NCBI GenBank assembly: GCA_013396755.1
Contig: VWZF01006663.1
Location: forward strand, 62,001-126,000
Direction of reading: 5' to 3'
Length of the DNA: 64,000 nucleotides
From: Sclerurus mexicanus
Taxonomy: Eukaryota; Chordata; Aves; Passeriformes; Furnariidae
Part shown: piece by piece, positions 24,901 through 38,800 of the stretch
Numbering within the stretch: the stretch's first letter is position 1
How the letters are laid out: the number at the start of each line of letters is the position of its first letter
Position numbers and translations under genes: made by a program
The notes under the pieces: generated by a model
What the model was told of the DNA's origin: nothing
The model's database searches: none
What the model saw: the letters and a program-made list of their open reading frames with translations, nothing else

Positions 24901-27900
24901 CATGACCTCCCTCCAACACTGCCGAGCTCCAGCTGCAGGGTGTTTGCAATTAATGTTATCACCTGCTGCTGTGGGAGAAGCAGGAAACCAGGGTTTGGAT
25001 GTGTAGGTTTAGTCATGTAATGACCACCTGGGGCTTCCAAAAAACCCAATTACGTTCCCACTCAGGACATTGGTTGCTCAGATAATGCTGTGCCAGACTG
25101 GTGAGACCAGCACTCACCCCACAGAAACAACTGCAGCATTAAACACGCTTCCTGTAACATTTTCTATCTGTCCCATTCCAAAATATAACCTGTGACGGTG
25201 TGACAGCCTTTCACAAACCTCAGAGAAGGCACCACAGTGATTTGTACATGATAGCAGTGTTGTCACACCCCACAGAACTTTGTCTGCTTTAAGACCCAGT
25301 TTATCATCAATATACTTTCAATTTTTTTGCTATTATTCATTTCTTGGGACAAATACATGAATTCTCTTATCTCTCCCAAGTCAGGTATTAAGCAGTAGGT
25401 GGTGACACTTTTACTCATTATGCCCCCATGCTGTGGATTCGTTGCTCAGGAATAATTTTCCTTCCTCTTTTACCTATTGAGCCTGAAGCAACCTCTGTAG
25501 CAAAGGTGGGAAATACAGGGTAAGTCTCTTATTTTTCAAAGTATTTTGAGAGGTAGTTTTGTATTTACTGTGTTCCTTCATCTTCTCTTTTGAAATAACA
25601 GCTGTGAAAAACTATTATAAAACAGAATTGTTTTTGTTATAAATTGTTTTATGACAAAGCTGGCAAACAGTAAACTGAAAACATATCTAAGAAAAGCCCT
25701 TGTGCTCTACAAAATGACAGAAAGTCCTAGTGTTATAGAATCTAATACACTGGAAATACATTTTCAATGCATCACTGGTTAGCTGAGTATATATATTAAG
25801 CCTCAAGTAAATGGTCTTTGGTACAGCCTTTGTGGGTTTGTATGTGTAAAACAACAGTGCCCAGCACTAGTCACTGAATGAAACATCATTGAATCACCAG
25901 GGAATTGTTAAGAAAAAAGTGAGGATCCTAAAATAGCATTTAGATTACACAAGGGAATTAATCTTACAGAATTAGACTAACTGGGTATTTCAAGAAAACT
26001 TTCAGTTGTTCTTTCCTTCCCAACACCTCTGTCAGTCTGGACTATGAGTTTAAGCCAGTTGGATGATCTTTGAGGTCTCTGTCAACACAAGACTCAGGCT
26101 GTAAGTCAGTACTTTGTGGCCATGTGTGCAACAAAATGTTTGAGATCCACTGAATTGCATAGTTCCCTTTAAACTTCCTTTTACAGTGTTTTCAGTAGGC
26201 TTAAAATCCTTCATTAGGCAGGGACCTCAGTTTCTCTTTGTGTCCTCATTCAGCTATTGCTGCATATTGTGCTTTTTTCCCCCCATTAGTCATCCCTGAT
26301 TATCTCTCAGAATCCTTCTTACCCTATTTCTTGCTGCCTGGCAAACTTCCTTAGAAGACTTTTGGCTTTTCTGGAGCGAACCAAGGTTCCCAGAATTACA
26401 TTTAATTTCCATTTCACACAGAGAAAGGCTTTGCCAGAGAGGTGAGTTAAACCAGCAGCCCTATCACAAGGGTGCCTGGTAGCACTGATCTAATCAGTGA
26501 TCTGTCAAACCAACTTATACACCCTGTCTGTGAGCACTTTCAGCATGTCTCTCTTAATTTGCACCACTCTCAAACCAGGAATCACATTCTTGGGCCAGAT
26601 GCTAATTTTCTGTTAAAAAAACCCTAAAGAAATCAGTTTTGCTGGTTTTGAATTTGAAATACTCATTAGAAAGAGTCATGTATTTAAAAAACATTTGCAA
26701 CACTCCTAATTGAAAAAAAAAAAATTCTCTTCAGGATACAAAATGTAAACCACTAGAAGTTGATTTAGTGGAAGCTACAGAAATAAGCTGCACATAACTC
26801 CACTCACAGTTCAAGAAGAAATGCAATTTGGTACTTTTACAGATCTTGAAAATACAGCCTGCCTATTAACAAAAATCTCTGAGGCCTTATCTCCATAGGA
26901 CATTAAAGTCAATTAACCAAAGGAGTGAATTTACAGCGTGCTCAAGCTTTGTGCAGATGCTGTTACTCACAAATGGAATGGTCTGAATCCAGTTTCACTT
27001 AATTCACCTTAAAGTATGGCTTTACTTCTGAGGGGCAGCACTCACACACGGGTTTAACTAAAGCAGTTTATTTTTTCCTGCTTTTAACTCAGGCAAATTT
27101 CCCTGCTTTTGGTACTGCAGCACTAGACAGGCCCAAAGCAGAGCTGGTCAAAGCCAGTAGACTCTGTGCCTGATAGTGAAGCACGTCTGAAGTCACACGG
27201 TGTGATGTTGCCCTCCCAGGGACCCTCCTGAAAACAATGCGCTATCCCAGTCGCAAATATTTGCTGAAATTAAATTTCCAGCTTGTTCTGTGAGACTTTA
27301 GCCATGCAATTCCTATTAATGCAAGCTGAAGCCACTCATCCCATGTAAATATGTGTGAATAGAGCTAGTGCAGGAGCTTCAAGAAGAAGGTAATTATTTT
27401 GCAGATGCATGAGGAATCAAAATAAATGTTCTTGTTAGATTAGCAGAGTCTGTCTGGACCTCCTCCATACTCTAATATTTGACTTTAATTTAAATATACA
27501 CCTATTGTTTGCTGAGACTGTGGGTTTTTGCAGCCCACTGCAGTAGTTCTGTCAGCCCATGCTGGTTCAAGCACCATGCATTAGTCATGAGATGATCTGT
27601 GGAGCCAACTTTCGTCTGCCAAGGGAGGCTCTTCATATCCGCAGCAACACTCACCATAGATCAAGTTCTCCTCTTGATAATAATAAGGATTTGCCATATA
27701 TTTACAGACTGCTCTGGTAAATTGTATTACTGCTCTCACATAGGGGAGATGAGGGGTTTTTCCAGTTTCTGGTATTAAACCAGCCATTTTTTCCCTTTCT
27801 GTTCCTCTATCAAGTTCCTGCTGTTGCAGCAGTTCAGACCAGCTGAAAACTAACACAGCTCAAACAGAACTGTGCGTGGGGCATTTGTGAAATTTTTGTG

Positions 27901-29855
27901 AAGACCCCCTCCTACTCATTGCTTTGTGGAAATCATTCAAGGAGTTAGAGAAGCAAGCATGTCTTTAATCACAGGTATTTTACAATTACAAACATGACAG
28001 GGTTTATAGGGAGAAGCGATACATTTTATTAGATCAACAAACATCACTGGAAAGAACAGATGTGATTTGGGGCATATAAACACTTTCTCAGGTCTGAAAT
28101 AGAAGCAGTTATATTCAGATGAAGAACAGCCATGCTGAGGCAGTAGTTTCACAAGCGTTTCTTTTGTCAATGGCACCAATAAAAATGTTTAAAAGATTAT
28201 TGTAACCCCAGTTCTATTTTGCCATCTGGCTCAGCCCCTCAGACAACTGAACCAGCACAGCCACACTTTACATGTGGGAATGAGGCCCTGGGGAGCCAGA
28301 GGAGATAAAGGGAAGTTTGCAGGTTGCTGAAGTGGCTCTGCACAACCCCTGGAAGAAATGACCCAAAATTTTACGTTCTGTATATTGGTGAATGACTTTA
28401 TAGCAATGTTTAGGTTCTGCCAAGAAGACAAGGAGTGGTGTGAGGACACCAACCCCGGTGAACAGGAGGAGAATAGAAGGTTCTTCTGTCTGTGGTGAGG
28501 GGAGGAATGAAGAAGCCACACTGCAATCCTTCCAAGACCAGACCTGACGACAATGATGTAGGTTCAGTTGACCTGTGGGATCTGTGTGACTGAACCTCAG
28601 TTTAAGCCTCAGCCTGTTGGCAGGGATTTTTGAAAGAACCCATGAGTTTCCTTCAAGGCTAGATATCGAAAACCTCATGCAAATTGCAAATACTGGCTCT
28701 TACATGAAAATTAAGTTTGGAGCAACACGATACTATGGCTTCCACCTGCTGGGAAATAATTGGGTTTTGGGGTTTTTTTTCAAAGATAAAAGTATTTTGC
28801 TTGCTGGCTTTCAAACCTACTCAGGTATCACATAAGGCATCCTCTTTGCTCTACAGCACTAACACTATCTTAGACAGACCAGGCAGGCACTGTGAAGAAT
28901 TCCAGACTGCACCATTGGTTTTAGCAGGAGCTGTGCCTGAGGGAGTGGCACAGCACGAGGCACGTTACAGGCACAGGCAGGTAAGCTTAGTGACACTTCA
29001 GGCAGGTGGAATCCATTCATCCCTCACCCAGCACAGCAAAAATGGCAACACTGCCTCTGTCACTGGAGCAAACACACTAATTTCTCTTGTGCCAGCTCTT
29101 CATCACCTCTTCTGTCATAGCCAAAAAATATATCCACAGAGTCAAGAAGTAAGTCACTCCCTTTCTCTGGAGCTCATTATCTGAGTATCCTGTAAATTGT
29201 GTCCTATTGCCCTTAGTTTTATGCCTGAATAAAGTGTTGGGTAATTCTATTCCCCTGGTGTCTGTTTGGGCTCTTTAAGGCTCTTCAGTGGCTGAGATGT
29301 TCTGCTGGGCAATCGAGTGCTTTAGCTAGAACGGCCATGGTGTTTAGCACTGCAGTTACTGCTGCCAGAAAGGTTTTGCACTGTATTATAAATCTGAGCT
29401 GGTGTCACGCCTTGTTCTTCCGTAATATGTTTCAACTTCACCTGAAATCCACCAATATAGCAGCATGCTTGGAAATTCTTAATCTTGCAGATTCTCCAAA
29501 TGATGGTATATTCAATGGTGAATGATGGGAACAGAGCTCAAAATCCCTGTTCCCCTCTCCCTTCTTTTTTCCTTATGCACTTTGTCCTGGTAGAATCCGT
29601 TCATCAGAACATGGTCTTCAAAAGGAGTGTAAGTTGTTTTTCACTTAATTCACATCTGCTAAGTAAGGCTTCAGCCAGGTCTGCTGTACAGTGCATCAGG
29701 ACAGAGGCTGAATAACTATCATACAATGGTTTGGGTTGGAAGAGACCTTTAATGAACAATCTGTCCAAGCCCTGTGGCAGTGCCCAGTGACCTGACTCCC
29801 TCCTTGGCCCGGCTATCGCCGCAGACAGAAACCTGAGTGCTGGCAGTGCTGCATG

Positions 29856-29894
<39 letters not shown>

Positions 29895-32800
29895 GTTCCA
29901 TACCAATGGGAGAGGGCCAGGTCCTTTTGCCCAGCTTTGCACATCGGAGTGTATGATATGATTCCTGAGACCGTGTGGAATTGATTAACACTCCAGGCAA
30001 AGCCACTGACTTTTAAACAATATAGGTCAGGATAAAATGTTTGATGTTTTAATGAAGGCTAAAGACAGACTGTAAAGCTAATGGCAAACAGGAGATTTTA
30101 GATTCTGAGAAATACTCTAAAAATCGTTGAGTTCTAAAATCAGAGGCCCTGGGCACATGTGTGGACTGAGTTAGTGCTGTAAGCATACCTTTTATTGGAG
30201 GTGACAGGTATCCTCCAGCCTTTGATCTGGCTAAGCTCTGTATCAGAGATCTCTATCTGCAGCGGGAGCCTTGGAACCCACACCGTCACTTCTAATTGGG
30301 TGGTAAAATGCTGGTAAGTGAAGTTAACAATGGTATCCACTTTGCTTTTCATTTCCTTGCCATTAACGAAGATGGAGTCACAGCTGTCAGAAACCTAAAA
30401 AAAAAAAAAAGGAAATTAATAGAAGTTCCTGAGGAAGCACCAGGAATGATACATCAGTCCAAAGACAACACGGAAAATGTAAGTCATGCATATTGCATTT
30501 TCAGTTTTCTAATTAGGAGCAAACAGTGAAAAATGGACCCCAGGGAAAGAGTTCTGCTTTCCTCAAAGGATACTACTCAAACTACAAAAATAATTTAATG
30601 ATGTTATATAACCTGTGTGAATCTTTTATACTAGGCAAATTAAACTCTTCATGAATCAAACTCCATGTGCATCAACGTTTATGTTTACAACTTGCTTAAA
30701 GAACCAGGAAAAAAATGGGGCCATATGTTAGTAAGAAAAAGACTGACTCAGAATCATAAAGCAGAATCCTTTCCCTTTTCCTTGAGCACTGTGATGCTGA
30801 AAGACAAAGATCCCCGTATGGCTCATGAGCAGAAGTGCAGCAGAAGCATTAATTTTTAGAACTTCTCAGTAATTGTTTTAACAAAATGTATTCATAGCAG
30901 TTTTGTGTCTTTTTATGAAATCACTGCTAAAATGAGCCTGTGGGCTCTACACTACAACTCATCTGCCCTCTTGGTTTCAGGGATCTTCTGGTACAAATCA
31001 AGGTCCTGAGCACAGACCCTGTTTATATAAAAAACATGAAGTGCAACTCGTTTCATCTGCATCCTGGAAAGTTGGGATTCCTTCTCCATGAGGTAGTGTT
31101 TCCCAATGTATTTATGAGTAGATTATATACACATACAAACATTTAGATTCATGTCAAGCATGCTTATATTTATTTATATACATGTACATGTATTTGTATC
31201 TATGTACAGGTTTGCATTCTGCTTTGAAGAGAGAGAGGGGATTGTTTCTAATGGAGCCGATGTACTGTGGTTTTAATCTTTTAAACCCAGGGCTTATGAG
31301 ATATAGTTGTGTTACTGAAATGGACTTTGTTCTCTTGTCAGGCCCGTTCTGTGTCATGTTGTACAATGCACTGGGACTCGGATCCGCAGGGATCCTGGCT
31401 AAGCCAGTGTTCCAGTTCTGGTTTCCCGGAGTTACTGAGATAACTCATGTAGGCTTCAGTGGGGAATATGCTAAAACACAGGCTGGTTTTCCTCTGCAAA
31501 CCTCCCTCAAATCTTTTCAGATATTAACAGGAATTAGGGGTTACTGAGCCGAGAAAAATTACAGAAAATCTCCAGCAGCCATTTTGTTTTGCTCAAAAAA
31601 TACGCAATACTCATATATAAAAGAGCTGCACTTCCACGTTTGCTGTTTTCAAGTCAGCTTCTCAGCTCCTACTCAATGTACTGAAACTACAACCAATTGC
31701 TTCTTTACAAAGGGGCTAAGCCAGGTGGTGAGGGATAGGGCAAAGGAAACTAAGTCACTCTTCCATGCAAATGTTTAATGAGTACAAGAATATAAAACAA
31801 TAATAAATCTAGATAATCTGATGAAGAGCTTAAAATGGACTCCAGGCTCAGGAGTACTACAAATGAGATGGAGCAGACTCAGATTCCTTATTTTCCCCCT
31901 TCGTAATGTGTCACAAGTGTCTCTGGAAAGTTTAAGCACATTAAGCAAGCCCATTAATTGAATGAGCAGTTGAGATTCTAAACCATAAAACCTACATCTA
32001 GGGAGTTCTATGAGAATTAATACAAGACAGAAATAATTAAGAAAACTCAAAGAGGGAGGGATAAACATCAAGACTGGATCAGGGGAATAACTAATATCTG
32101 ACAAGACAGCAGCTAATATTTCAGATTCTCTTCTTGCTGCTTCAAATGTTCTTGTCTTCTTGTCATCAGTCAAGAAAGGTGCTAAATTAGGGAACTGAAA
32201 GATGGACATTAATTGTAGCTATAAAAATATAAGTCTAGGCTTACAAATTTCATAATTATATCTCTAGGCAGAGATGTTCAGTCATATATATACTGACCAA
32301 GAGGTAAGTACAATTCAGTATATATAAATATGCCATAGTTCACCCAGTGGTCTTGAGTAGCATTCAGAGCTCATGATTCACTTACATCTACCTTCCAGAA
32401 TATCATCCAACCTGGATAAGAAAACTTAAGAGAGACAGTGTTTCAGTTCTCTGACTGGAATTCGGGTTTGCTCTATTAGGTACAATCAAACCAAATAATT
32501 TAAAGGAAAATTAAGTTTGTACAAGTAAGGATGAAAACCACTGCAGTCAGCTGATTCCAGCTGAATCTGTGATAAAGCAGGCTAGACTAAAGCTCATGAG
32601 GAAGCCTCTATTGCACTCACACATATTTAATTGCTGCCATGTTTCATTCACCAACCTTACAGCAGTTGTTACTCGAAAGTAAATTTGGTTCATGTGAAGG
32701 AAATGAGAACCTTGAGCACAAGTAGAAAATGTCCAGCACTCCTATTTCATTTGAGATCTGCTGCAGAGCGAGGGGAAAACACTGATTTCATCCAGGTCTC

Positions 32801-35800
32801 CCATGGGAGCTGTGATTTCATGCTAACAGCACTCTGACATTCCTCCAAAGTGAAGAGGCATTCAGAAACACACATCGAGCTTTGGGGACTCAGTGCCAGC
32901 TGTATTCTCTGGCCAGTGGCCTACAGCAAATGTTCCCCTTCACTTTCTCCCCTGTTAAGTCCCCTCCATGCTTCTCTAGCCACACTCTGACTGCCAGAAG
33001 TGGCTTGTGATGCTGCTGGAAGGGGAACTTCCATGACCTGCTGCTGAGGTGTGGGGAGGCCACTCCTGTTTACAGCAGAAAGTGCACAGGTTTGCTACAG
33101 GGCAAGCTCTGCCACAGCAGGTAAACACAGGCAGAGCTGCGTTAGCAGGTGACTTAACACACAGAACTCTTTTGAGCTGCTGGTTCTGAGGAAACAAAGA
33201 GGAAAAGGGCTGTTAAATCTCTCCTGCAAACATTACACAGCAAGTAGAATCAGCAAAAGCTTAGAATGCCACCCTCTCATCTAAAATGCACAGAGCAAGT
33301 CTGTTTAAAACAGTCTGTCACCATCCATTGTCAACTGCCTGACAGAAGCAGAAAGTGCTGTTTGAGACAGTCTGCAAGCAGGAGGGCAGGCTGGCCGTGA
33401 TGGGCTCTGGTATGCAGGTCGGGAGAAAGAGAGCTGCAATTAACCTCTCTGGGCTTTGAAGCAGGTGGTTGGCTCCAATCCCCACAAGTAATTGTAAAAA
33501 GCACAATTTTCACTGTACAGTCTGTACAGCCTCCTCATTTTAGACTAATCCAGAACGAGAGTAGCTAGCAGTCCAAAAGAGTAAGTGGGAAACCACTGGA
33601 TGTTCAGCTCAGCAGAGGCTTATACACCCTTTGGGTCAACAGGTAAAAGAGAGGGAATGGGAACTGACAAGAAAACAACTAAATTCCTGCTTGTGGCTCA
33701 TCTTTGTGTGCAGGTTCAATTCCAGAGCTCGTACCTCACCCTCAGCTTCCAGGTCATTTTGTAAGGAGGCCAAATGAGACAGATGTAAGAGGAGACAGTC
33801 ACAGTCCTTGTGGCTGTTCACCACTCAGGAATTTTGTGCTTAAACAAGACTTTGCTGCTCAATGCCTTTGTGGCACAACCATTTTTCTCCACCACTCCCT
33901 TGTGTGGGAGGAGAGCGCAAGACCCTTCAGCAGAGGCCCAACCACATGGGCACCTCCTGTCAGCAGCACTTCAGGGCTTTCCCAGCCCAGACCTCATCTC
34001 CAAGTTCATCTTTCTTCCCCTTCAGACATACACTTCTCACTGATAGTTACACATAGCTGTGTGTGAGCATATATTATGAATGTTAAGGGGAAAACGACTT
34101 CCCAGAGGAATGAATTGTGGTTATTTCGGTCCAAAGCAACACTGACTAAATGGATGTGAGCAAGAGACCAAGTACAGTGTGAAACTGTCCTATGGCACTT
34201 CTTACCTGTGAATTTTTGACACACAAAAATGAAAGAAATGGTGGTACTTTTACAACCCTTTTAAAGAAGAGGAATCTGAGTGTGTAGTAGAATTGGGTCT
34301 AACACACTCTTTTCAGCTGAAAGCCACAGCCATTTGGTTATCCAGTCAGAATTGCACATGATTTAAATCTGAATCTCAAAATCACCCTTGAAAAGACATC
34401 CTTTTTACACCTACTGCCAAAAGAGCCTTCACCAACCAGCACTTCAGCAGAAATGCTTTTTACAAGAGGAGTTTTTTGCTTGGAGTCAAGATCTACTAGA
34501 CTTTAAAAAATACTCAAGTTTAATGGGATGGGTGTGCAGACTTCAGTTCTGTAACCCTGATTTTTCAACAGCAAAACCCAGCTTCATTCATTCCCATCCC
34601 TGCCTGGGACAGTGCCCTTTCTGATGTCCAGAGCCCAGAAGGGGTCTGGCTGCAGCCACCAACACCCTCTGCAAACAACCCACCGACCAGTGGAAGAAGA
34701 GGCAGGGATGACAGACTGGCAAACTATGGATGTTCAGAGCAGGTTAGAGGAACTGCTCAGTGCTGCTCTGCAGAGAGTGTGTAAGGGACGCAAAGTCTCA
34801 TTATTGTGGCTGAGGGTATAAAGACAACAAACAGTTGTAACGAGATTATAAACCAAATGGTGCCCAGAGTAAATGGCTCTTTTTCATAATAATATTTTAA
34901 CTGTAATTTTGTGGTAATTTTCCTGAAAGCTGCCTTTTCCTCCTTTTCTGTGGCTTTTTCCCTGATGTTGTTGTTACCCTGTTAGGAAGGACTTGCTGAG
35001 CTACTTCAAACCCTTACGCTGTGTGTTTATCTCCTGCCTCTTGCATCCTTCTATACGGCCACAGCATGGCTCTATAAGGCTTTTTTCTGGTTTGGATAAT
35101 TTCCTACTTTATTTCTATTATTGCTATGTTTGCTTTAGAAGCACAGGCTCTGAAATTGCTTCCTCAGCCTGAGGAATGTGGCTTACTGTTTGAGTAATAG
35201 TTGAAGAAAAAAGAAGGATTATTTTTCCTATCCTTTTCTTTTCGCCTCTCTCAAATAGCAGTTTACCTCTGTGCCCTCCCTGACTCCTGTCCCCTTCTGC
35301 TCTCTGCACTGCCTGAAGCCATTGCTGCAGTCTCTCTTAAACCAGCAAAGGGACAGAAAGAGGTGCCTCATGTCTTGAAACAAATAAACAAGCTGTTTTC
35401 CCAAACCCTTTCCATCTAAGAAATGCTGGGTTCACTTAGATTCAGAATTATGCCTGATAATAGTCATTCTAGTAAATGTCAAGCTTCTTGTTTTGGCTGT
35501 AGCTATATGTTATGTCATGACATGATAATTATCCCAGTGCACAGTGTTTGACCATATTCACATGTCAAGTGATAATATAAAATTAAAACTTTTCATTAGA
35601 TTTTGTTTTCCTTTTAAAATTAAAACTAATTGGCCAAGGTTGAATTAAAGTTTTGCCTCAAAACAACAATTGTCTCCTTTCAGGCCTGTGTGGCAGTGCC
35701 AGTTCAGAGTCCCACCCTGTGCTGCTGTTAACTGCTCAAGCACTCTGGGACATGAGACTGAAATTTAAACTAATAAAACAAAAGGTTTTATTCCCCTTTG

Positions 35801-38800
35801 ATCTTAGACTTGCAAAATAGTCTTGAAAGTGTCATTTTTAAAATATTCTTTTCACATTAATTTGTTTTTATTGGCCAATGAGTTCTCCAAGTACTGTTCT
35901 CTAGCAGAGCTGCTGCAGTTTCAGATATGTGTTGGCTTTAGGAATCCCTTGAGATAAATTCTAAGGTTTGTTTCCTACTTAGAAACAATCGCAAGAGTTT
36001 AAATCAAGTATTCCCCATCCCATGAGTTCGATATGTGTTTGCTTTTCATCTTATCAGTGAATAATAGTTACACAGAAACAGGAAACAAACTGCCTGGTTT
36101 AATGCAGTCCAACAGTTATAATCACAAATAGCAATAGAATGATTTCTCCCCTCCTCCTTTCACTGTGATTTATACTCAGGTCTGACACGTAACGACGAGG
36201 AGTTAGAAGCAAGATCGAAAGGAAACCCCTTTGTCCAGGAAAGCACAGATTTGGAAAACCAGGTAATATACTGAGATGCTCTGTGTTCAAGAGAGCAGAA
36301 AACCATGAGGGCCTGAGCAATGGGCTCGTGGAGGGGATTGCCAGTCACACAGATGCACAGAGCTACACGTGGGCAACAGGAGACCATCTCAGTAGCAGCT
36401 CAGCAGCAATTAGCACCACAGAGTTAGTGATACCCTATTGTTTTACTGTTTTACTGAAGAAGCCTCTGCTCATTTTCTCTGTTTAACACCACTGATGAAG
36501 GGAAGCAGGAAATGGAGGGAGGAGGGAGATGAGACTAGGTATAGCTTGTAATGATGTGAATGGGTATTTGAAGTTTTAAAGTGGTTTTACCATTTAACCC
36601 CCATTGAAACGCACTGAACTAGAGGGAAGGACAGCATGGAAGACATTAACATTTGGGCTTAACAGTGTAGACAATTGCCGTGGCTTAGAAAAGGTGCAAC
36701 GATCCATGAACGTACAATGAGAGTTTAAAAACCTGCTGTATGGAATGAAGTGTGCACTATTCAAAAACTGTTGATCTATGCAAAATTATTAAACAACACT
36801 TGAGATCTGCCAGGATTTCGGTCCCAGGTGCAGAGCAGCTGCTCTCATTTGCTTTCCAGCGTGCCGTGCAGGGGCGTTCCTGCTGGAGATGATAAGTTTG
36901 GCGGATGCACAGGTTGAAAGGGGGGCACCAAAGAAGGTGGGAGTGCTTTCAGACTCCAGCCCACTGCTCAGACTCAATTCAGGCTCAGTAATAACTGCTG
37001 TGCACCCACAGTCATGGTGCAGCTGCTCGTAAGGGCAGCCACTCCAGTGTTTCATTCTTATTGATTATGTAGAAAGAATACTGGAAGCGACGGGGGGGGG
37101 CAGCTAATAGCAGTACATGGGGGCTGCCAAAATGTTCTCTGCTCCATGTAACAAGGTCCTTTACCCATCAGCTGTGCTTTTAATTGCACTTTTTCTACAA
37201 AAAAAAAAGAATTGTTGGAATTAAAAGTTACTTTTTCTGCTCTCCCTACTGATTTATCATCACCATGGGCAGATGGAGAACAAGAGATCATCTCCATTAG
37301 GTCAAATCCATGGTCGATGGATTCTGGTGTCTTTGGAAGATAAGAGAATGTCTTTGCTCATGGTGGCTAGGTCAGTGGTTGGTCCACCAGGAATGTCACC
37401 TCCCCTGCACAAGAAGAAATGATGCTTGATACCAATAATAAAACTCTAGTGGTGGCTGTGCTGCTGCTGGTCTTAGCTCAGGCATTTCTACAGTTGGTTG
37501 GAAACCAGATGGCACTCTATTTTGATGTGTGAAAGAAAAATAGGATGGAACTGGTAGAGGATAGAGTGCATCTTTTAAGATTTGATCCAATCCTTGTTGA
37601 AGGAAAGACTTTCTACTGATTTACTGGCCTCAGACCAGCAGTTTTCAAGGATGTGGGTACTTGACTATTTTGCAATGTAATACGATGACAGCCAACTGTG
37701 ACACAAGCTTGGAATGGAGACTTTTAGGCAGTGTTTTTTAAGAGGTCTGTCGTATTTCAAGTTGTTTGGACAAACTGCAATTATGTCTTGATAGAGCAGC
37801 AGTTCCACTGCCAGGATGCAGAAGAGCAGGTGCACATGGAACTTATTTCCTGTGCTTCAAGCTCATTTCAATCAGCACAGTTTGGTTTTGGGGGAAGCTT
37901 TAGGAATACTTTTTTTTTTTTCATTCAACCACTATTCTGATAATGAGAAAGCATGGAGAGGAGCTCCGATCTCCTTCCTTGTCCACTTGTGATCAAAATT
38001 GTGCCAGTCCCATTCTTGCTCCATGAGTTTCTTTTCCCTTTTAGCAATCTACTATGCAAGTCAGCTTGGCTTCTGTTTGCCTTGTAACCACGATGCAGTG
38101 CCTCTCCTCGGCTAACATCCTTCCCAGACAGGCATGATTATCTCTAGACAGACATCTTCATTCTCTGCTCTGAGATAAAGGATCTCTCACCAGTGCAAAT
38201 TCTAAGCACATGCTTGTCTGGGGTGGCTTTTGCTTAAGTATTTGATCCTTACACTTCTGCAGATTAGGCAGTACCAACACTTGTTAGTTTAAGTAAACAT
38301 TCACGCTCTTCATATTCATCAGCTGGCATCCCAGAAGGGCTTAAGAGTTGTTTATCTGGTGAAACCCCAGCATATGGTACCAGCTCCTTCTCCCACCGAT
38401 TGTAATTGCAAGCACTGAACCTGTTCTGTAAAAACTGTTAATTAGGTGAAAACAACACATATGTTAGAGCTATAAGCTAAGGTGGGGGCTTTTCCCCTGC
38501 TTTTCCCCCCATTTGAATTGCTTGCACATTTGGGGTTATAGGCTGACAGAATAACTTGTACACCGGTGAGAAAAGTAAGAGGGGAAAATATCCAGGCAGA
38601 TGTAACATCAGATGTAACAGTTTTGTAAAATAATAGGCTTTAAAAGTAATCTTCTGTGTGCTAAGTAAACTTAGCAGTCATGATTCATGGCTCTAATCCC
38701 TGTGACTGAAATTTAGGATCTAAGGCTCCATGAAATTAGAGCAAAAGGGACAATTACATGCATATTCATTCAATTTCATGTATTCTGTATCCTTCAGTTT

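Larger units (their letters stand above)
24867..30188 (-). other. TMEM132B intron B-C (5,322 bp)
   Basis: The intron contains a CR1 fragment (29713-29790, minus), a CR1-like 3'-end scrap (26056-26100, plus), a CA microsatellite (29857-29892) and A-rich runs such as 26711-26724. A 91-codon minus frame at 27581-27856 is unrecognised and not part of the known protein. Confidence 0.9.

Noticed and set aside
24536..25006. 156-codon plus-strand frame
   Set aside because: It is antisense to exon C and owes its openness to that coding constraint; no domain or splice context of its own.
31775..32209. 144-codon minus frame in intron A-B
   Set aside because: No known domain, no splice sites in phase with the gene, and an AT-rich codon pattern that looks like chance.
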